A DNA stretch of 64,000 bases from Bacteroidota bacterium (GCA_023386235.1 JAEWKC010000034.1:124001-188000), one strand, 5' to 3'. Counted from the stretch's first letter, positions 30,810 to 41,110 are shown. A program made the numbers and translations. The notes: generated from the letters alone by a model not told the origin.

Positions 30810-33263
30810 TTAAAACTCTTTTTCTCCAATCTCGCTTTCGGGCAATTTTATTTTTCTGTTGCGCTTGTTTAAGGAATATCCTACAGACAGTTGAAACTGG
30901 TCTGGTTCGTAAATATAATTGGTGGTAGTATAAAAGTTACTGCCATACGTGGTAATTCTTTGGCGGTTCGCCTGCTGCATGCCCAGATCAATATTTAGCC
31001 ACGAAAGCTGAAAATTCCATCTGCCATCTCCAGATATTTTTTTAATGATCAGATTCGGTGTTAAAAACCGGCTGTCTTCACCCTGAGCGGTCACTCTTTC
31101 AGAAATATAATTAACGCTTAACTGCGAGCTCCAGTTTCTCGGAAAAGTAAAAGTCTGCGTGGTGTTGATGCTGTATACCCAACTGCTGTTTTTCACGGAG
31201 ATGGTCTCATTAAATATTTTGCCTTCAATATCGTAACGATATATATTTCCACCTAAAACCACTTGCCACCAGAGAGTAATCTTTTTATTGAAATTGGCTT
31301 CCAGTCCCGTTTGCAAAGCTACACCCGCATTGGTAAATACCCTGTTTAAAATAGTATCGTTGTATACTTTATTAACGCGCTGAATAGGATTTTTTACATG
31401 CTGATGATATAGCGTGACAAACAAATTCCCTCCTTTTAAAGTTTTTTCCCAGCCCAATTCGTACATGCCTATCAGCTCGGGAAGCAAATAAGGATCGCCC
31501 TGCTCCAGGGTTTCGGAGTGTTCTCTTTCCGGAAGCGGATTTAATTCAAAATTATTCGTTCTTCTTATCCGCCTGCTGTAACCCAGCTTAATGTTGCTTT
31601 TATTTAAACTATAACGAAACTGCGCGGAAGGAAAGAAATTGGTAAAATGCAAATCATCTTCTTCGTTATTTTTTGAAAAACTAAGCGACCTGTCGGTAGC
31701 CTCCACTCTTGCGCCTAATGTATAATTCAGTGCGTCTACCTTTCCACTTACCTGCATGTAACCCGCATGAATATTGTTTTTCACCAAAACCCTGCTGGTA
31801 AACTCCGGTTCGGATATAAAACGGTCTGTTCCTAAAAGCTTTGTATAATAAAGAAAGTTGCCGTCTTGTGTATCGTACCTGAACTGGTAGCCCGTCTGAA
31901 ATGTAACCGTATTAAATACTTTGGAATAATCTGTTTTTATACGATAGGCGTGCAAGGGATTGGTGTTGGTATTATAAGTATACTGTAATGTATCCTGAAC
32001 ATTGGGATAATGCAAATCGGGGCTGTAAATATTCCCTGAAAGATCCGCTCCTTCGTATAGCAAAGAAAAATTTATTTTTGAAGCATCTCTAAAAACATGT
32101 TCGTAATCCAGGTTTGCCAAACTAAATATGCCTTGCTTTTCCTGTATGTTGGGATTGTAATAATTGAACCTTCTTATGGTATCGTTGTTGCCTGTATTTA
32201 TTTCTGATACATGATAAACCAATAATGCATCGCGCGATTGATATTTTTTGCCCACATACAATCCAAGCCCTAACTTGTTGTTTGTATTGACATCGTAATT
32301 AACAGAAAGTCTTGCAGCGCCGATGTAACGTTTAAAACTTCTTTCGCCTGTAGATGGAAACGCTGTTTTTATGTTATCTCTGGTTGTATACACATTTCCC
32401 TCTCTGAAACCGGTAATATCATTTCTAAGATAATTGACACCTCCGCTAATGTCCCATTTATCTTTTTTATATCCCGCAGAAAAACCTAATCCATAACGCT
32501 GCGGATTACGGATATTATTGAAGTCTGTAACCGGTGGCGCGCCCGCCATGGCATTAGCCTGCATCATCCATCCCTCTTCCACATTTCCTTTGGTAATGAT
32601 ATTTATCACTCCGCTTTTTCCATCTGCATCGTAGGCGGCAGAAGGACTGGTGATCACTTCAATATTTTCTACCGAAGAAGCTGCAAGCTGGCTTAAAATT
32701 GTACCCGGGTCTGCTTGCGTGGGCTTGCCGTTTATAAGCAGTAAAAAACTACTGCTGCCTCTAAAACTTACGTTGCCCTGCGCATCTACCGACACTGAAG
32801 GAAGATTTTTAATGATGTCAATGGCATTGCCGGTTGCCGCGGAACCGAACTGAGAGGCACTGTAACTTTGCCTGTCTACCTTAAAAGCTACCGGCTGTCG
32901 TCGTGACTGCACTACTACTGTTTCAAGAGAAAAAGAAGGTGACAAATACACTTTACCATCGTTTTGCAATATTTGGGAAATAAGCAATTCTTTGGTGTTG
33001 TAGCCCACATAACTAACCGCAATTGCCGCATCAGATTCTGTAAATGGCAATGTAAATCTGCCCTGCTCATCGGCCTTTCCGGTGTGGATTGTTTTTCCGT
33101 CTTTCTGGATAATAAATGTAGCCGCCGCTAATGGCTCAAGCGATGTGGAATCGTGTACAGAAATCAGGTAAGTTGTTTGCTGCGCACGAACAACATAGGC
33201 AGTTGATAGCAACAAAATAGCGATAGTAAGAAGAACGATTACAAACTGTCTAGTCAAAATCAT
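30810..33263 (-). CDS. TonB-dependent receptor-type outer membrane beta-barrel protein
   Basis: An 817-residue outer-membrane protein. Signal peptide (about residues 1-27), carboxypeptidase-like regulatory domain (about 33-110, SLEPLAAATFIIQKDG), plug domain (about 130-230, with DIIKNLPSVSVDAQGN, FLLLINGKP and GVINIITKG), then an OMP_b-brl_3-type barrel to the C-terminus. It lacks the extended SusC features and has no SusD partner. The ligand is unknown; such proteins often handle siderophores, peptides or small molecules. It is the neighbour of an isolated SusC/D pair on the same strand, separated by a terminator. Confidence 0.9.
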   Translation of the reverse strand: MILTRQFVIVLLTIAILLLSTAYVVRAQQTTYLISVHDSTSLEPLAAATFIIQKDGKTIHTGKADEQGRFTLPFTESDAAIAVSYVGYNTKELLISQILQNDGKVYLSPSFSLETVVVQSRRQPVAFKVDRQSYSASQFGSAATGNAIDIIKNLPSVSVDAQGNVSFRGSSSFLLLINGKPTQADPGTILSQLAASSVENIEVITSPSAAYDADGKSGVINIITKGNVEEGWMMQANAMAGAPPVTDFNNIRNPQRYGLGFSAGYKKDKWDISGGVNYLRNDITGFREGNVYTTRDNIKTAFPSTGERSFKRYIGAARLSVNYDVNTNNKLGLGLYVGKKYQSRDALLVYHVSEINTGNNDTIRRFNYYNPNIQEKQGIFSLANLDYEHVFRDASKINFSLLYEGADLSGNIYSPDLHYPNVQDTLQYTYNTNTNPLHAYRIKTDYSKVFNTVTFQTGYQFRYDTQDGNFLYYTKLLGTDRFISEPEFTSRVLVKNNIHAGYMQVSGKVDALNYTLGARVEATDRSLSFSKNNEEDDLHFTNFFPSAQFRYSLNKSNIKLGYSRRIRRTNNFELNPLPEREHSETLEQGDPYLLPELIGMYELGWEKTLKGGNLFVTLYHQHVKNPIQRVNKVYNDTILNRVFTNAGVALQTGLEANFNKKITLWWQVVLGGNIYRYDIEGKIFNETISVKNSSWVYSINTTQTFTFPRNWSSQLSVNYISERVTAQGEDSRFLTPNLIIKKISGDGRWNFQLSWLNIDLGMQQANRQRITTYGSNFYTTTNYIYEPDQFQLSVGYSLNKRNRKIKLPESEIGEKEF

Positions 33264-33363
33264 AAGCTTTAGTCATGAGCGACAAATATAAACGCTCAGC
33301 CTGATTAGTTCAATTTTTTAGTGGATTATATTTGTGTAAAGAAAAAGGCTCAACGCACACAAA

Positions 33364-33395
33364 AGAGGCTGTCTGAAAGTTTTTTGACAGCCTCT
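33364..33395 (-). terminator. rho-independent terminator of PUL A
   Basis: A 10-bp stem, AGAGGCTGTC (33364-33373) with GACAGCCTCT (33386-33395). On the minus strand TTTT follows. The stem is identical in sequence to the dnaN terminator core, 20 kb away. Confidence 0.8.
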
Positions 33396-33432
33396 ATATT
33401 TTTAATGATAACTAATTCTTTTTTTATCCTAA

Positions 33433-34905
33433 TTATGGATTTTGATCCGTTGACGGATCCAATGCCTTGTTAGCATCAAATTCGACCTGCGGAATTTTCA
33501 ATGTTAACCGTGGGCTATTTGCTGCTAAATTGAGATTGTTAGGCACAGGATGTCCCGCATCACGAGTATACGGCAATCCTAATCTTTTTACATCTAGAAA
33601 AGAAACGCCAAATTCACCATATAGTTCTTTTCTTCTTTCCAGTAATAATTCATTAATCAGAGCATTGCCTGTATTTGAAGATTTAACAGCAACAGGATCA
33701 CGATTAGATTGTAGTTTAAATAATACATCATGTCCCGTAGCATCATTTGATCTTATTTTTGCTTCCGCTTCTATTAAAATCATTTCAGGCATACGCATAG
33801 AAATCAGATGATCAGAAAAATTGATATCGTCTCCAAATTTATTTGTTTTATAGTAAGACAATAATCTTGCCCCTGAGCTATTTACCTCACCAGTCTCATA
33901 AAAATTTTGAGAGCGGATATCTGTTGGTGAGAACTTATGAACGAAAAGAGTATCAATGTAAAAATTATCATATCCATTGCCCTGCCCACCGTAAAAAGAT
34001 GAAACTGTGCCATAATATATAGTCTGATCTGAAGATTGAGGAAATCCCCACATTACATCAGACTGTTCAATATTGTTAAAAGGTGCATTGTATACATTTC
34101 TATCCAATGTATATCCTGCTTGTGCGTCAATAGCAAATTTTGCAGCATTAGCATAATCAGCTTTTTCCAAATATACACGTGCTAAATAACCTAATACAAC
34201 AGACTTATTTACAACATCTTTCATTTGTCGAGTAGTTGAAATATCAGGAAGGGCTTCGGTAAGATCTTTTAGAATAGCTGTAAATGTCTCTGTAACGGTT
34301 CCCCTAGGGTTTCCTTCTGTTGAGGCATCAGATGGAATCAAATAATAAGGAATACCTTTACCATTTGGATTTTCAGAATAAGCATGACAATAATCCCTAT
34401 AAATTTCAAAATGGCAAATTGCTCTTAATGCTTTTCCCTCTGCTATAAATACTTTTTTCTGAGCATCGGAAAGTGTAGTGCTTTTTTCTACTCCTGATAT
34501 TAAATTATTAACTTGGTTAATAATTTCATAAAAAAATCTCCAAGTAAATGTTACTCTTCTATATGTTGGTTCTCTATTATCTATTTGATAATCAAAATAA
34601 TACCAACTACTTCCAGGAAGCATTATATCATATCCTTTAACTACTCTTGCTAATTGTACAGAAGTTATACCCCAAGCGTCTGTTGAACCGGCCTGCGTAC
34701 CAGCTCCTCCATATTGCATACGCATATATCTGTATATTCCATTAAAATACGATCTAACTCCTTCAGGAGAATTATAAACGTCTAGCTCTGATAAGCCGGA
34801 TGCAGGTTTCGGATCGTTTAAAAATTCTTTCTTACAACCTATTCCTCCAACTAATAAAATTACTAAGGAAGAGTTGAAAACTATTTTTAAAAAATTATTT
34901 CTCAT
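33433..34905 (-). CDS. SusD/RagB-like nutrient-binding lipoprotein (PUL A)
   Basis: A 490-residue surface lipoprotein: lipobox VGGIGC with Cys24, then KKEFLNDPKPASGLSE. The early helices (VRSYFNGIYRYMR, FFYEIINQVNNLISG) form TPR-like SusD repeats. C-terminal signatures are MRMPEMILIEAEAKIR, LLLERRKELYGEFGVSFLDVKRLGLPY and LKIPQVEFDANKALDP. It binds the nutrient on the cell surface and hands it to the SusC channel encoded 53 bp upstream. No enzymes are linked, so the ligand could be a glycan or a peptide. Confidence 0.93.
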   Translation of the reverse strand: MRNNFLKIVFNSSLVILLVGGIGCKKEFLNDPKPASGLSELDVYNSPEGVRSYFNGIYRYMRMQYGGAGTQAGSTDAWGITSVQLARVVKGYDIMLPGSSWYYFDYQIDNREPTYRRVTFTWRFFYEIINQVNNLISGVEKSTTLSDAQKKVFIAEGKALRAICHFEIYRDYCHAYSENPNGKGIPYYLIPSDASTEGNPRGTVTETFTAILKDLTEALPDISTTRQMKDVVNKSVVLGYLARVYLEKADYANAAKFAIDAQAGYTLDRNVYNAPFNNIEQSDVMWGFPQSSDQTIYYGTVSSFYGGQGNGYDNFYIDTLFVHKFSPTDIRSQNFYETGEVNSSGARLLSYYKTNKFGDDINFSDHLISMRMPEMILIEAEAKIRSNDATGHDVLFKLQSNRDPVAVKSSNTGNALINELLLERRKELYGEFGVSFLDVKRLGLPYTRDAGHPVPNNLNLAANSPRLTLKIPQVEFDANKALDPSTDQNP

Positions 34906-34958
34906 TTATTTTCTATTTTATTTTCTAAAAAGAAACTATTATTTTCTTATTTAACTAA

Positions 34959-37900
34959 TTAAAATCTAACATTCAAACCAAGTGTCAATGTTTTAAAAGG
35001 TGTTGACCTTGCATCGGTTAATCCATTAATAGAAACTTCAGGATCTAAACCGCTAAAGGGCGCTTTCTTCCAGGTCAACATATTGTCTGCCTGTAAAAAT
35101 ATTCTACATTGCTTAATGATGTCATTACTAATTAGACGTTGTACAGGAATCGTATATCCTAATGTTATATTTCTTAAACGTGCATAATCTCCGCTTACAA
35201 GATGTCTTGTGGATGGATTGCCATAGTCTGTTTGTCGCGTATGCACTCTTGGAACATCAGTAATATCTCCTGGTTTCTGCCATCTATTTAACATGTCTAT
35301 ACTTAATTGATATCCGGATGAAGGTGCTCTACTCATCAATCCAATATAGTCTGCATCTAATATTTGACCGCCTAAAGCAAAATTAATCAAGAAAGAGAAA
35401 TCAATATCTTTGTATCTCATACTATTTTGCAAACCACCTGTTATTGTTGGTAATGCAGAACCCATATCATATCTCGTTGCTGCAGCATAGGTATTCACTA
35501 TTTTTTTACCTGTAACTTTTCCATCAGCATCTTTTTCATCAGCGTACCATTGTGGTAACCCATTATCAGGATTTACACCTGCCCATTCTGCTATATAAAA
35601 ATTGTACATTGGCAATCCTACGGCTCTTCTAAAGCTACCAACTATTACACTTTCTTGACTTTGTTCTGTAATTCTATTTTTTAGCGTCCCAAAATTGAAA
35701 TTTGTTTCCCAATAAAAGTCAGATTTTACAATATTTTTTGTTAGTAAAGAAAGCTCTACGCCAGAGTTTCTTAGACTCCCGATATTTGAAGAAATTCCGG
35801 TAATACCTGTTGACGGTGCCAGAACTATATTGCCCAACAAATCAAAAGTATTTTTATTAAAATAATCTATAGATCCTGAAATTCTATTGTTTAAAAATGC
35901 GAAATCTAAACCTATATTATAAGTACCTAATTTCTCCCATGTAATATTGGGGTCTGCAAAGTTTGGAATATAAACACCCGGAAATGTTCCATCATTATAT
36001 CCTGTCTCATAAGTACTTAAATAAGGGAAATAAGAAGGATTAGTTCCAGACAATAAAGCATTATTACCTACTTCTCCGTATGATGCTCTTAATTTCAATA
36101 AATCAAGCCAAGTAACATTTTGCATAAAATTCTCTGCAGCTATATCCCAAGCAGCACTTACAGAGAAGAAAGTTCCCCATCTTCTTTCTGGAGAAAACCT
36201 AGTAGATCCATCTCTTCTTAATGAAGCTTCTAAGAAATACTTAGATGTATAATTATACGTAACACGACCTAAATAACTAAGAAGCCTTTCATCATAAGTC
36301 GGCGATGTAGCATCTTCGTAATTAGCGCCTGCTGCTAAGTCATACAAATTAGGAACAGGAAATCCAGCTTTTTGTGCATATAAATTGCTTTGATTATAGC
36401 TAAAAGATTCATAAATAGCTTGTGCTCCTAAAGTATGTAGATTAAATGTTTTATTGAAATTCAACATATTAGTCCATGTATACGAGCCAGTAAGATTTCT
36501 CGTCTTACCATATCTTCCTCCAGCAGCTTTTGCATCTCCAAACAAAGGATTACCATATTCAGAATTTGTATAAACAAATCTGTCAATTCCGAATTGAGTC
36601 CGGAAATTTAAATAATCTGTAAACCTTAGCTCGCTGTATGTATTAATAGAAGCCTGTAATCTTTCTATAATATCTTTATCCAAAATTCTTTGACCGACAG
36701 CATTCGATCCGGATGCAACAGGTCTATTAGCATTCACAGTTCTTCCTGTTATAGGAAATCCATAATCGTATTGGGGTTGTCCATTAGCATCAGGAATTAT
36801 AGCGCCTTGATCATTACGCATGTATAACGGATATATAGATGAAATTATTCTTCCCCAACCTACAGCACTTGAAAATGCACTACCTGATTGTGTAGGATAA
36901 TTTTGAGAAGAAGAAGTAACAGCCATGTTAAGTCCTAATTTCCACCAAGATTTTAAATCTGCGTCTCCATTGAATCTGGTCGTTATTCTTTCAAAATTTG
37001 AATTTATAACATAACCCTCCTGCTTCAAATAATCAGTAGATAGAAAATACCGTATATTTTCAGAAGCTCCTGATACACTAATACCAACGTTATTTCTTCT
37101 GGCAGGGTCATTTGTCAAAGCTTCTGTCCAATTTGTGTTCCATAATTCTTGTGCTCCGGCAACTAACTTTCCGTCCGTACCTATGGGATTTGCAACATTA
37201 TAAGGATTATATCGTAGTCCATTAGTACCTCTGATGAGATTATTGGTGGCATATTGTTCAGGATTTGCAATTTTATTATCAATAGCAGTATTTCTTTGAG
37301 CCTCCCACGCCAATTCTAAATAATCTTTAATTGACAAGAACTCATATTCTTTAACCGCTCTTGACGACCATCCCGTAGAAGCATAAGCCTCTATTAGCGG
37401 AACTGCTGTTCTACCCTTCTTCGTAGTAATTAAAATTACACCGTTCGCTGCCCTGGAACCATATAATGCTGTCGCTGCCGCATCCTTCAAAACGCTCATA
37501 GATTCAACATCATTTTGATTTATGGAGTTAAATGCTCCATAGTAGGGTATACCATCTACAACTATTAAAGGAGATGCGCTTGCATTAATTGAGCCTATAC
37601 CTCTAATACGTATTTGAGGATTTTCTCCTGGCTGTCCGGTTGCATTTACAACAACGACACCTGGAGCTAATCCTTGAAGAGCCTGCCCTACCGAAGTAAC
37701 CTGCTGGTTTGCAATAGCACTCGCACTAATAGTTGTAACGGCACTTGTAATCTCTTTTTTTGTTTGAGTACCATAACCCACAACAACCACTTCATCGCCA
37801 GCCTCCGTTGCGCCTTCACTTCTTAATAAAGCTACCAATAAAGGACCTCCTGTTAACGATACAGTCTGCTCCTGATAACCAATTGCATTTACTGTAATAG

Positions 37901-38114
37901 CCTGAATATTGTTTAATACGGTAAATTTAAATTCACCACTTGCATCTGTAGCAGTACCGGCTCTGCCGCCAACTACTCTTACAGTAGCGCCCGCTACAGG
38001 TGCGCCATCAGCATCCGTAACCGTTCCGGTTACTTCCTTTGTTTCCTGCGCCATTGCTACCCCTGTAACGAATACAAAAAGGAATAGAAACAGCCCTTTG
38101 TAGATTTTACTCAT
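34959..38114 (-). CDS. SusC/RagA-like TonB-dependent outer-membrane transporter (PUL A)
   Basis: A 1051-residue protein. Signal peptide (about 1-22), carboxypeptidase-like regulatory domain (about 25-110), the linking motif DEVVVVGYGTQTKKEIT, plug (about 120-230, IRIRGIGSINASASPLIVVD and ALYGSRAANGVILITT), then a 22-strand barrel ending in LGLNVRF. There is no STN domain, so FecIR-type signalling is not expected. It forms a SusCD pair with the next gene. The gene is preceded by an 800-bp spacer with a TAnnTTTG box at 38212. Confidence 0.94.
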   Translation of the reverse strand: MSKIYKGLFLFLFVFVTGVAMAQETKEVTGTVTDADGAPVAGATVRVVGGRAGTATDASGEFKFTVLNNIQAITVNAIGYQEQTVSLTGGPLLVALLRSEGATEAGDEVVVVGYGTQTKKEITSAVTTISASAIANQQVTSVGQALQGLAPGVVVVNATGQPGENPQIRIRGIGSINASASPLIVVDGIPYYGAFNSINQNDVESMSVLKDAAATALYGSRAANGVILITTKKGRTAVPLIEAYASTGWSSRAVKEYEFLSIKDYLELAWEAQRNTAIDNKIANPEQYATNNLIRGTNGLRYNPYNVANPIGTDGKLVAGAQELWNTNWTEALTNDPARRNNVGISVSGASENIRYFLSTDYLKQEGYVINSNFERITTRFNGDADLKSWWKLGLNMAVTSSSQNYPTQSGSAFSSAVGWGRIISSIYPLYMRNDQGAIIPDANGQPQYDYGFPITGRTVNANRPVASGSNAVGQRILDKDIIERLQASINTYSELRFTDYLNFRTQFGIDRFVYTNSEYGNPLFGDAKAAGGRYGKTRNLTGSYTWTNMLNFNKTFNLHTLGAQAIYESFSYNQSNLYAQKAGFPVPNLYDLAAGANYEDATSPTYDERLLSYLGRVTYNYTSKYFLEASLRRDGSTRFSPERRWGTFFSVSAAWDIAAENFMQNVTWLDLLKLRASYGEVGNNALLSGTNPSYFPYLSTYETGYNDGTFPGVYIPNFADPNITWEKLGTYNIGLDFAFLNNRISGSIDYFNKNTFDLLGNIVLAPSTGITGISSNIGSLRNSGVELSLLTKNIVKSDFYWETNFNFGTLKNRITEQSQESVIVGSFRRAVGLPMYNFYIAEWAGVNPDNGLPQWYADEKDADGKVTGKKIVNTYAAATRYDMGSALPTITGGLQNSMRYKDIDFSFLINFALGGQILDADYIGLMSRAPSSGYQLSIDMLNRWQKPGDITDVPRVHTRQTDYGNPSTRHLVSGDYARLRNITLGYTIPVQRLISNDIIKQCRIFLQADNMLTWKKAPFSGLDPEVSINGLTDARSTPFKTLTLGLNVRF

Positions 38115-38915
38115 TGTTGAATTGTTTGTGAAAAATATTATTTATTAATCAAAGAATGCCAAAAACTGTTCAATTATATCTAATAAAAACACAATTATGG
38201 CCTTCCGGCGGCAAATATAGGGTATTAATTAATTATTAACTTTAACTTTTAATAAATTTTTTTTTAAACTGTAAATTACAAACGTTTGCAAAATAAAATT
38301 TACCTATTAAATGATTGATAATTAATATAAAATAAATTATTTTAGTTCATAAATTATATTAAAAAAAATATAAAAAGAGACTTGAAAAAAAGTAAAAAAT
38401 TATAAAAATTCAAAAATAAAATTACTTTTATTAGAAAAATTTCAAAGAGTATCTACATAAAAATTAGCCAAATTAACAAATCCGGCGTTTTAGTAAATCC
38501 TTTACTTACTTTTAATATTGATATATATATATATTCGGATATTTTTGTCTGCTAATTTATGAGCTATATATTCGGTATAAACAGGATAGAAAAAATTGCT
38601 TTTATATCACGTCGTTCGTCATTGGCAATCTCGTTTGAAACGAGATTGAATATCTTATATTGTTTTCGTACATTATTGTTATAGTGCTTCTCGTAGTTAA
38701 TAGTTTTATGAGTTTGCTTCGTCGCTCGTGCCTCGCTTCTCGCAAAGACGGCAACTTTACCGTTCGTCATTGCAAATCTCGTTTGAGACGAGATTGAACA
38801 TCTTATATTGTTTTTGTACATTATAGCTTAATGAGTTTGCTTCGTCACTCGTACTCCTTCTCGCAAAGACGGCAACTTACCCCGTTCCTCACTCGCGCCT
38901 TAGTATTTTTGTGGC
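38115..38915. repeat. gene-free spacer with two copies of a palindrome-bearing intergenic repeat
   Basis: An 801-bp gap between PUL A and metG. The first half (38115-38560) is very A+T-rich and holds only the PUL A promoter box. The second half contains two direct copies of one element, at 38613-38759 and 38761-38880, both opening CGTTCGTCATTG and closing CGCAAAGACGGCAACTT. Each has an internal palindrome with arms AATCTCGT/ACGAGATT (38626-38648 and 38775-38795). The start of a third copy follows at 38882. No transposase is present. Confidence 0.75.
38212..38219 (-). promoter_or_regulatory. TAnnTTTG -7 box for PUL A susC
   Basis: The minus strand reads TATATTTG, 97 nt upstream of the ATG. 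It would give a leader of about 92 nt. Confidence 0.4.
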
Positions 38916-41006
38916 TTAGCTTACTATGCTCCCGTTTACAGTATCTGCATCCGGATTCACAAAAATAAGTTTACCCTCCTTGTTTTCTGCCATTAAAATC
39001 ATACCGTTGCTTTCTATGCCGCGCATTTTTCTCGGAGCAAGATTTGCGACTACCACTACCTGCCTGCCTACTATATTTTCGGGCTGAAAGTGTTGCGCAA
39101 TGCCCGATACAATGGTTCTTTGCTCAAAGCCCAAGTCAACCTGCAGCTGCAGCAGTTTATCCGCTTTTTCTACTTTTTCGGCAGAAAGAATGGTACCTAC
39201 CCTTAAATCTAATTTTGCAAAATCGTCATATACAATTCCTGATTTGAAATGTACGCTTTGCGATTCTTCTTCTGAAACCGGCGCCTGATTGCTTGCTTCA
39301 TCTTGCTCCTGCCCTCCGGAATGGAGCTTCGCTATTTGTGCTGCAATTTCCGCATCTTCAATTTTTCTGAATAATAATTCCGGCGCACGCAGCGTGTACC
39401 CTGTTTTTAACAAATCGATTCTTCCCGCGTTTTCCCAATCAAGCATTCTATCTACAACTTTCATCATCTTTATCATTTTCTGTGTTGTATTGGGTAAAAA
39501 AGGATTAATTAGTATGGAAAGATTAGCCGTAAGCTGCAGACAAAAATGCAGACAATTGTCTATTAGTTTCTGATTCTCAGGGTTTTCCGCAAGGGTCTTG
39601 GCTACAATCCAGGGCTCTTTTTCCTGCATATACCTGTTTCCCTTACGCGCCAAGTCAATTACTTCAAATAATGCATCTCTAAAATGATAGGTTTCTAAGG
39701 CATTTTCAATTTTCTCTTTGGCAAGCTTAATATCTTCGGATAATGCATGATCTTTATCATCCAGCAATTCTGTATGTAAAGGCGGCACTTTGCCATTGCA
39801 TAATTTATGCATCAATACGAATGTTCTGTTTACAAAATTGCCGAAAATGTTTACCAGCTCACTATTGTTCCTATCCTGAAAATCTTTCCAGGTAAAATCG
39901 TTGTCTTTGCTTTCCGGAGCATTGGCGCATAGCACATAGCGCATTACATCTTCGCAACCGGGAAAATCCTGTAGATATTCGTGTACCCATACCGCCCAGT
40001 TGCGGCTGGTAGACACCTTATCTCCTTCAATATTTAAAAATTCATTGGCGGGTACATTATCAGGCAAAACAAAGTTGCCATGCGCTTTAAGCATAGCAGG
40101 GAAAATAATGCAGTGAAATACAATATTGTCTTTGCCAATAAAGTGCACCAGCTTTGTATCTTCTTTGCACCAATAATCTCCCCAATGCTCTGTGAGCTCT
40201 TTGGTGGCAGAAATATAACCGATGGGCGCATCGAACCAGACATATAATACTTTTCCTTCTGCATCCGGCAAGGGCACTTTAATTCCCCAATTGCTGTCGC
40301 GGGTCATGGCGCGCGGGTGCAAGCCATTGTCTAACCAGCTTTTGCACTGCCCGTACACATTATTTTTCCATTCCTTGTGATCTTCTAATATCCACTGTTT
40401 CAGCCATTCTTCATAATTTTGCAAAGGAAAATACCAGTGCTTTGTTTTCTTTTTTACAGGCACGGCATCGCTCAATGTACTTTTAGGATTGATTAATTGT
40501 TCGGGCGATAAGGAACTGCCGCACTTTTCGCATTGATCGCCATAAGCATTATCATTGCCACAAACCGGACAAGTGCCTGTTATATACCTGTCTGCCAGAA
40601 ACATTTGCGCTTTCTCATCATAGTATTGTTCTGATTCTCTTTCTTCAAAAAGACCTTTGTTGTATAGATTGGTGAAGAAATCCTGCGAGGTTTTGTGGTG
40701 CACTTCGTTGGATGTTCTTGAATAAATATCAAAGGAGATGCCCAGTTGCCTGAAGCTTTCCTTAATGTTTTCATGATATTTATCTACTATCTGCTGAGGC
40801 GTTACGCCTTCTTTCATAGCACGAATAGTAATAGGCACGCCATGCTCATCACTCCCTCCCACAAATTTTATATCTCTTTTTTTAGCCCTTTGAAATCTTA
40901 CATAAATATCTGCCGGGATATAGCATCCTGCCAGATGCCCGATATGAATAGGTCCGTTTGCGTAAGGCAATGCCGCAGTTACCAAAATTCTCTTATAGTC
41001 TTGCAT
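38916..41006 (-). CDS. metG: methionine--tRNA ligase
   Basis: A 696-residue class I synthetase. The HIGH motif is PIHIGHLAG near residue 20. The zinc site is CPVCGNDNAYGDQCEKC (four Cys). The KMSKS equivalent is KVSTSRNWAVW, the form I recall from Bacteroidota. The anticodon-binding helical domain follows, and a C-terminal tRNA-binding OB domain (DLRVGTILSAEKVEKADKLL) completes the long type. I start it at MQDYKRILVTAALPYANG (41006). An ATG 7 codons upstream falls inside the TATTTTTG box and is rejected. Its 3' end abuts the repeat-containing spacer. Confidence 0.97.
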   Translation of the reverse strand: MQDYKRILVTAALPYANGPIHIGHLAGCYIPADIYVRFQRAKKRDIKFVGGSDEHGVPITIRAMKEGVTPQQIVDKYHENIKESFRQLGISFDIYSRTSNEVHHKTSQDFFTNLYNKGLFEERESEQYYDEKAQMFLADRYITGTCPVCGNDNAYGDQCEKCGSSLSPEQLINPKSTLSDAVPVKKKTKHWYFPLQNYEEWLKQWILEDHKEWKNNVYGQCKSWLDNGLHPRAMTRDSNWGIKVPLPDAEGKVLYVWFDAPIGYISATKELTEHWGDYWCKEDTKLVHFIGKDNIVFHCIIFPAMLKAHGNFVLPDNVPANEFLNIEGDKVSTSRNWAVWVHEYLQDFPGCEDVMRYVLCANAPESKDNDFTWKDFQDRNNSELVNIFGNFVNRTFVLMHKLCNGKVPPLHTELLDDKDHALSEDIKLAKEKIENALETYHFRDALFEVIDLARKGNRYMQEKEPWIVAKTLAENPENQKLIDNCLHFCLQLTANLSILINPFLPNTTQKMIKMMKVVDRMLDWENAGRIDLLKTGYTLRAPELLFRKIEDAEIAAQIAKLHSGGQEQDEASNQAPVSEEESQSVHFKSGIVYDDFAKLDLRVGTILSAEKVEKADKLLQLQVDLGFEQRTIVSGIAQHFQPENIVGRQVVVVANLAPRKMRGIESNGMILMAENKEGKLIFVNPDADTVNGSIVS

Positions 41007-41024
41007 ACAATAATAATTGACAGG

Positions 41025-41032
41025 CAAAAATA
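41025..41032 (-). promoter_or_regulatory. TAnnTTTG -7 box for metG
   Basis: The minus strand reads TATTTTTG, 18 nt upstream of the chosen metG start at 41006. It overlaps the longer alternative start codon. Confidence 0.5.
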
Positions 41033-41110
41033 CTTGAATTAATGGGCAATGTAAAATAAATGATCATCTCTTCTATTTATTTTGCTTCTATAGTTCTGGA
41101 GAATTTTTAT

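Noticed and set aside
38564..38821. Minus-strand frame of 85 codons in the spacer before metG
   Set aside because: It runs through the palindromic repeat copies, and its product contains the repeated QTRF/NEIAND-type translations of the repeat. It is a by-product of the repeat, not a gene.
38613..38880. Insertion sequence
   Set aside because: Two repeated units with palindromes are present, but there is no transposase frame and no evident terminal inverted repeats bounding a gene. Classified as a non-coding repeat.
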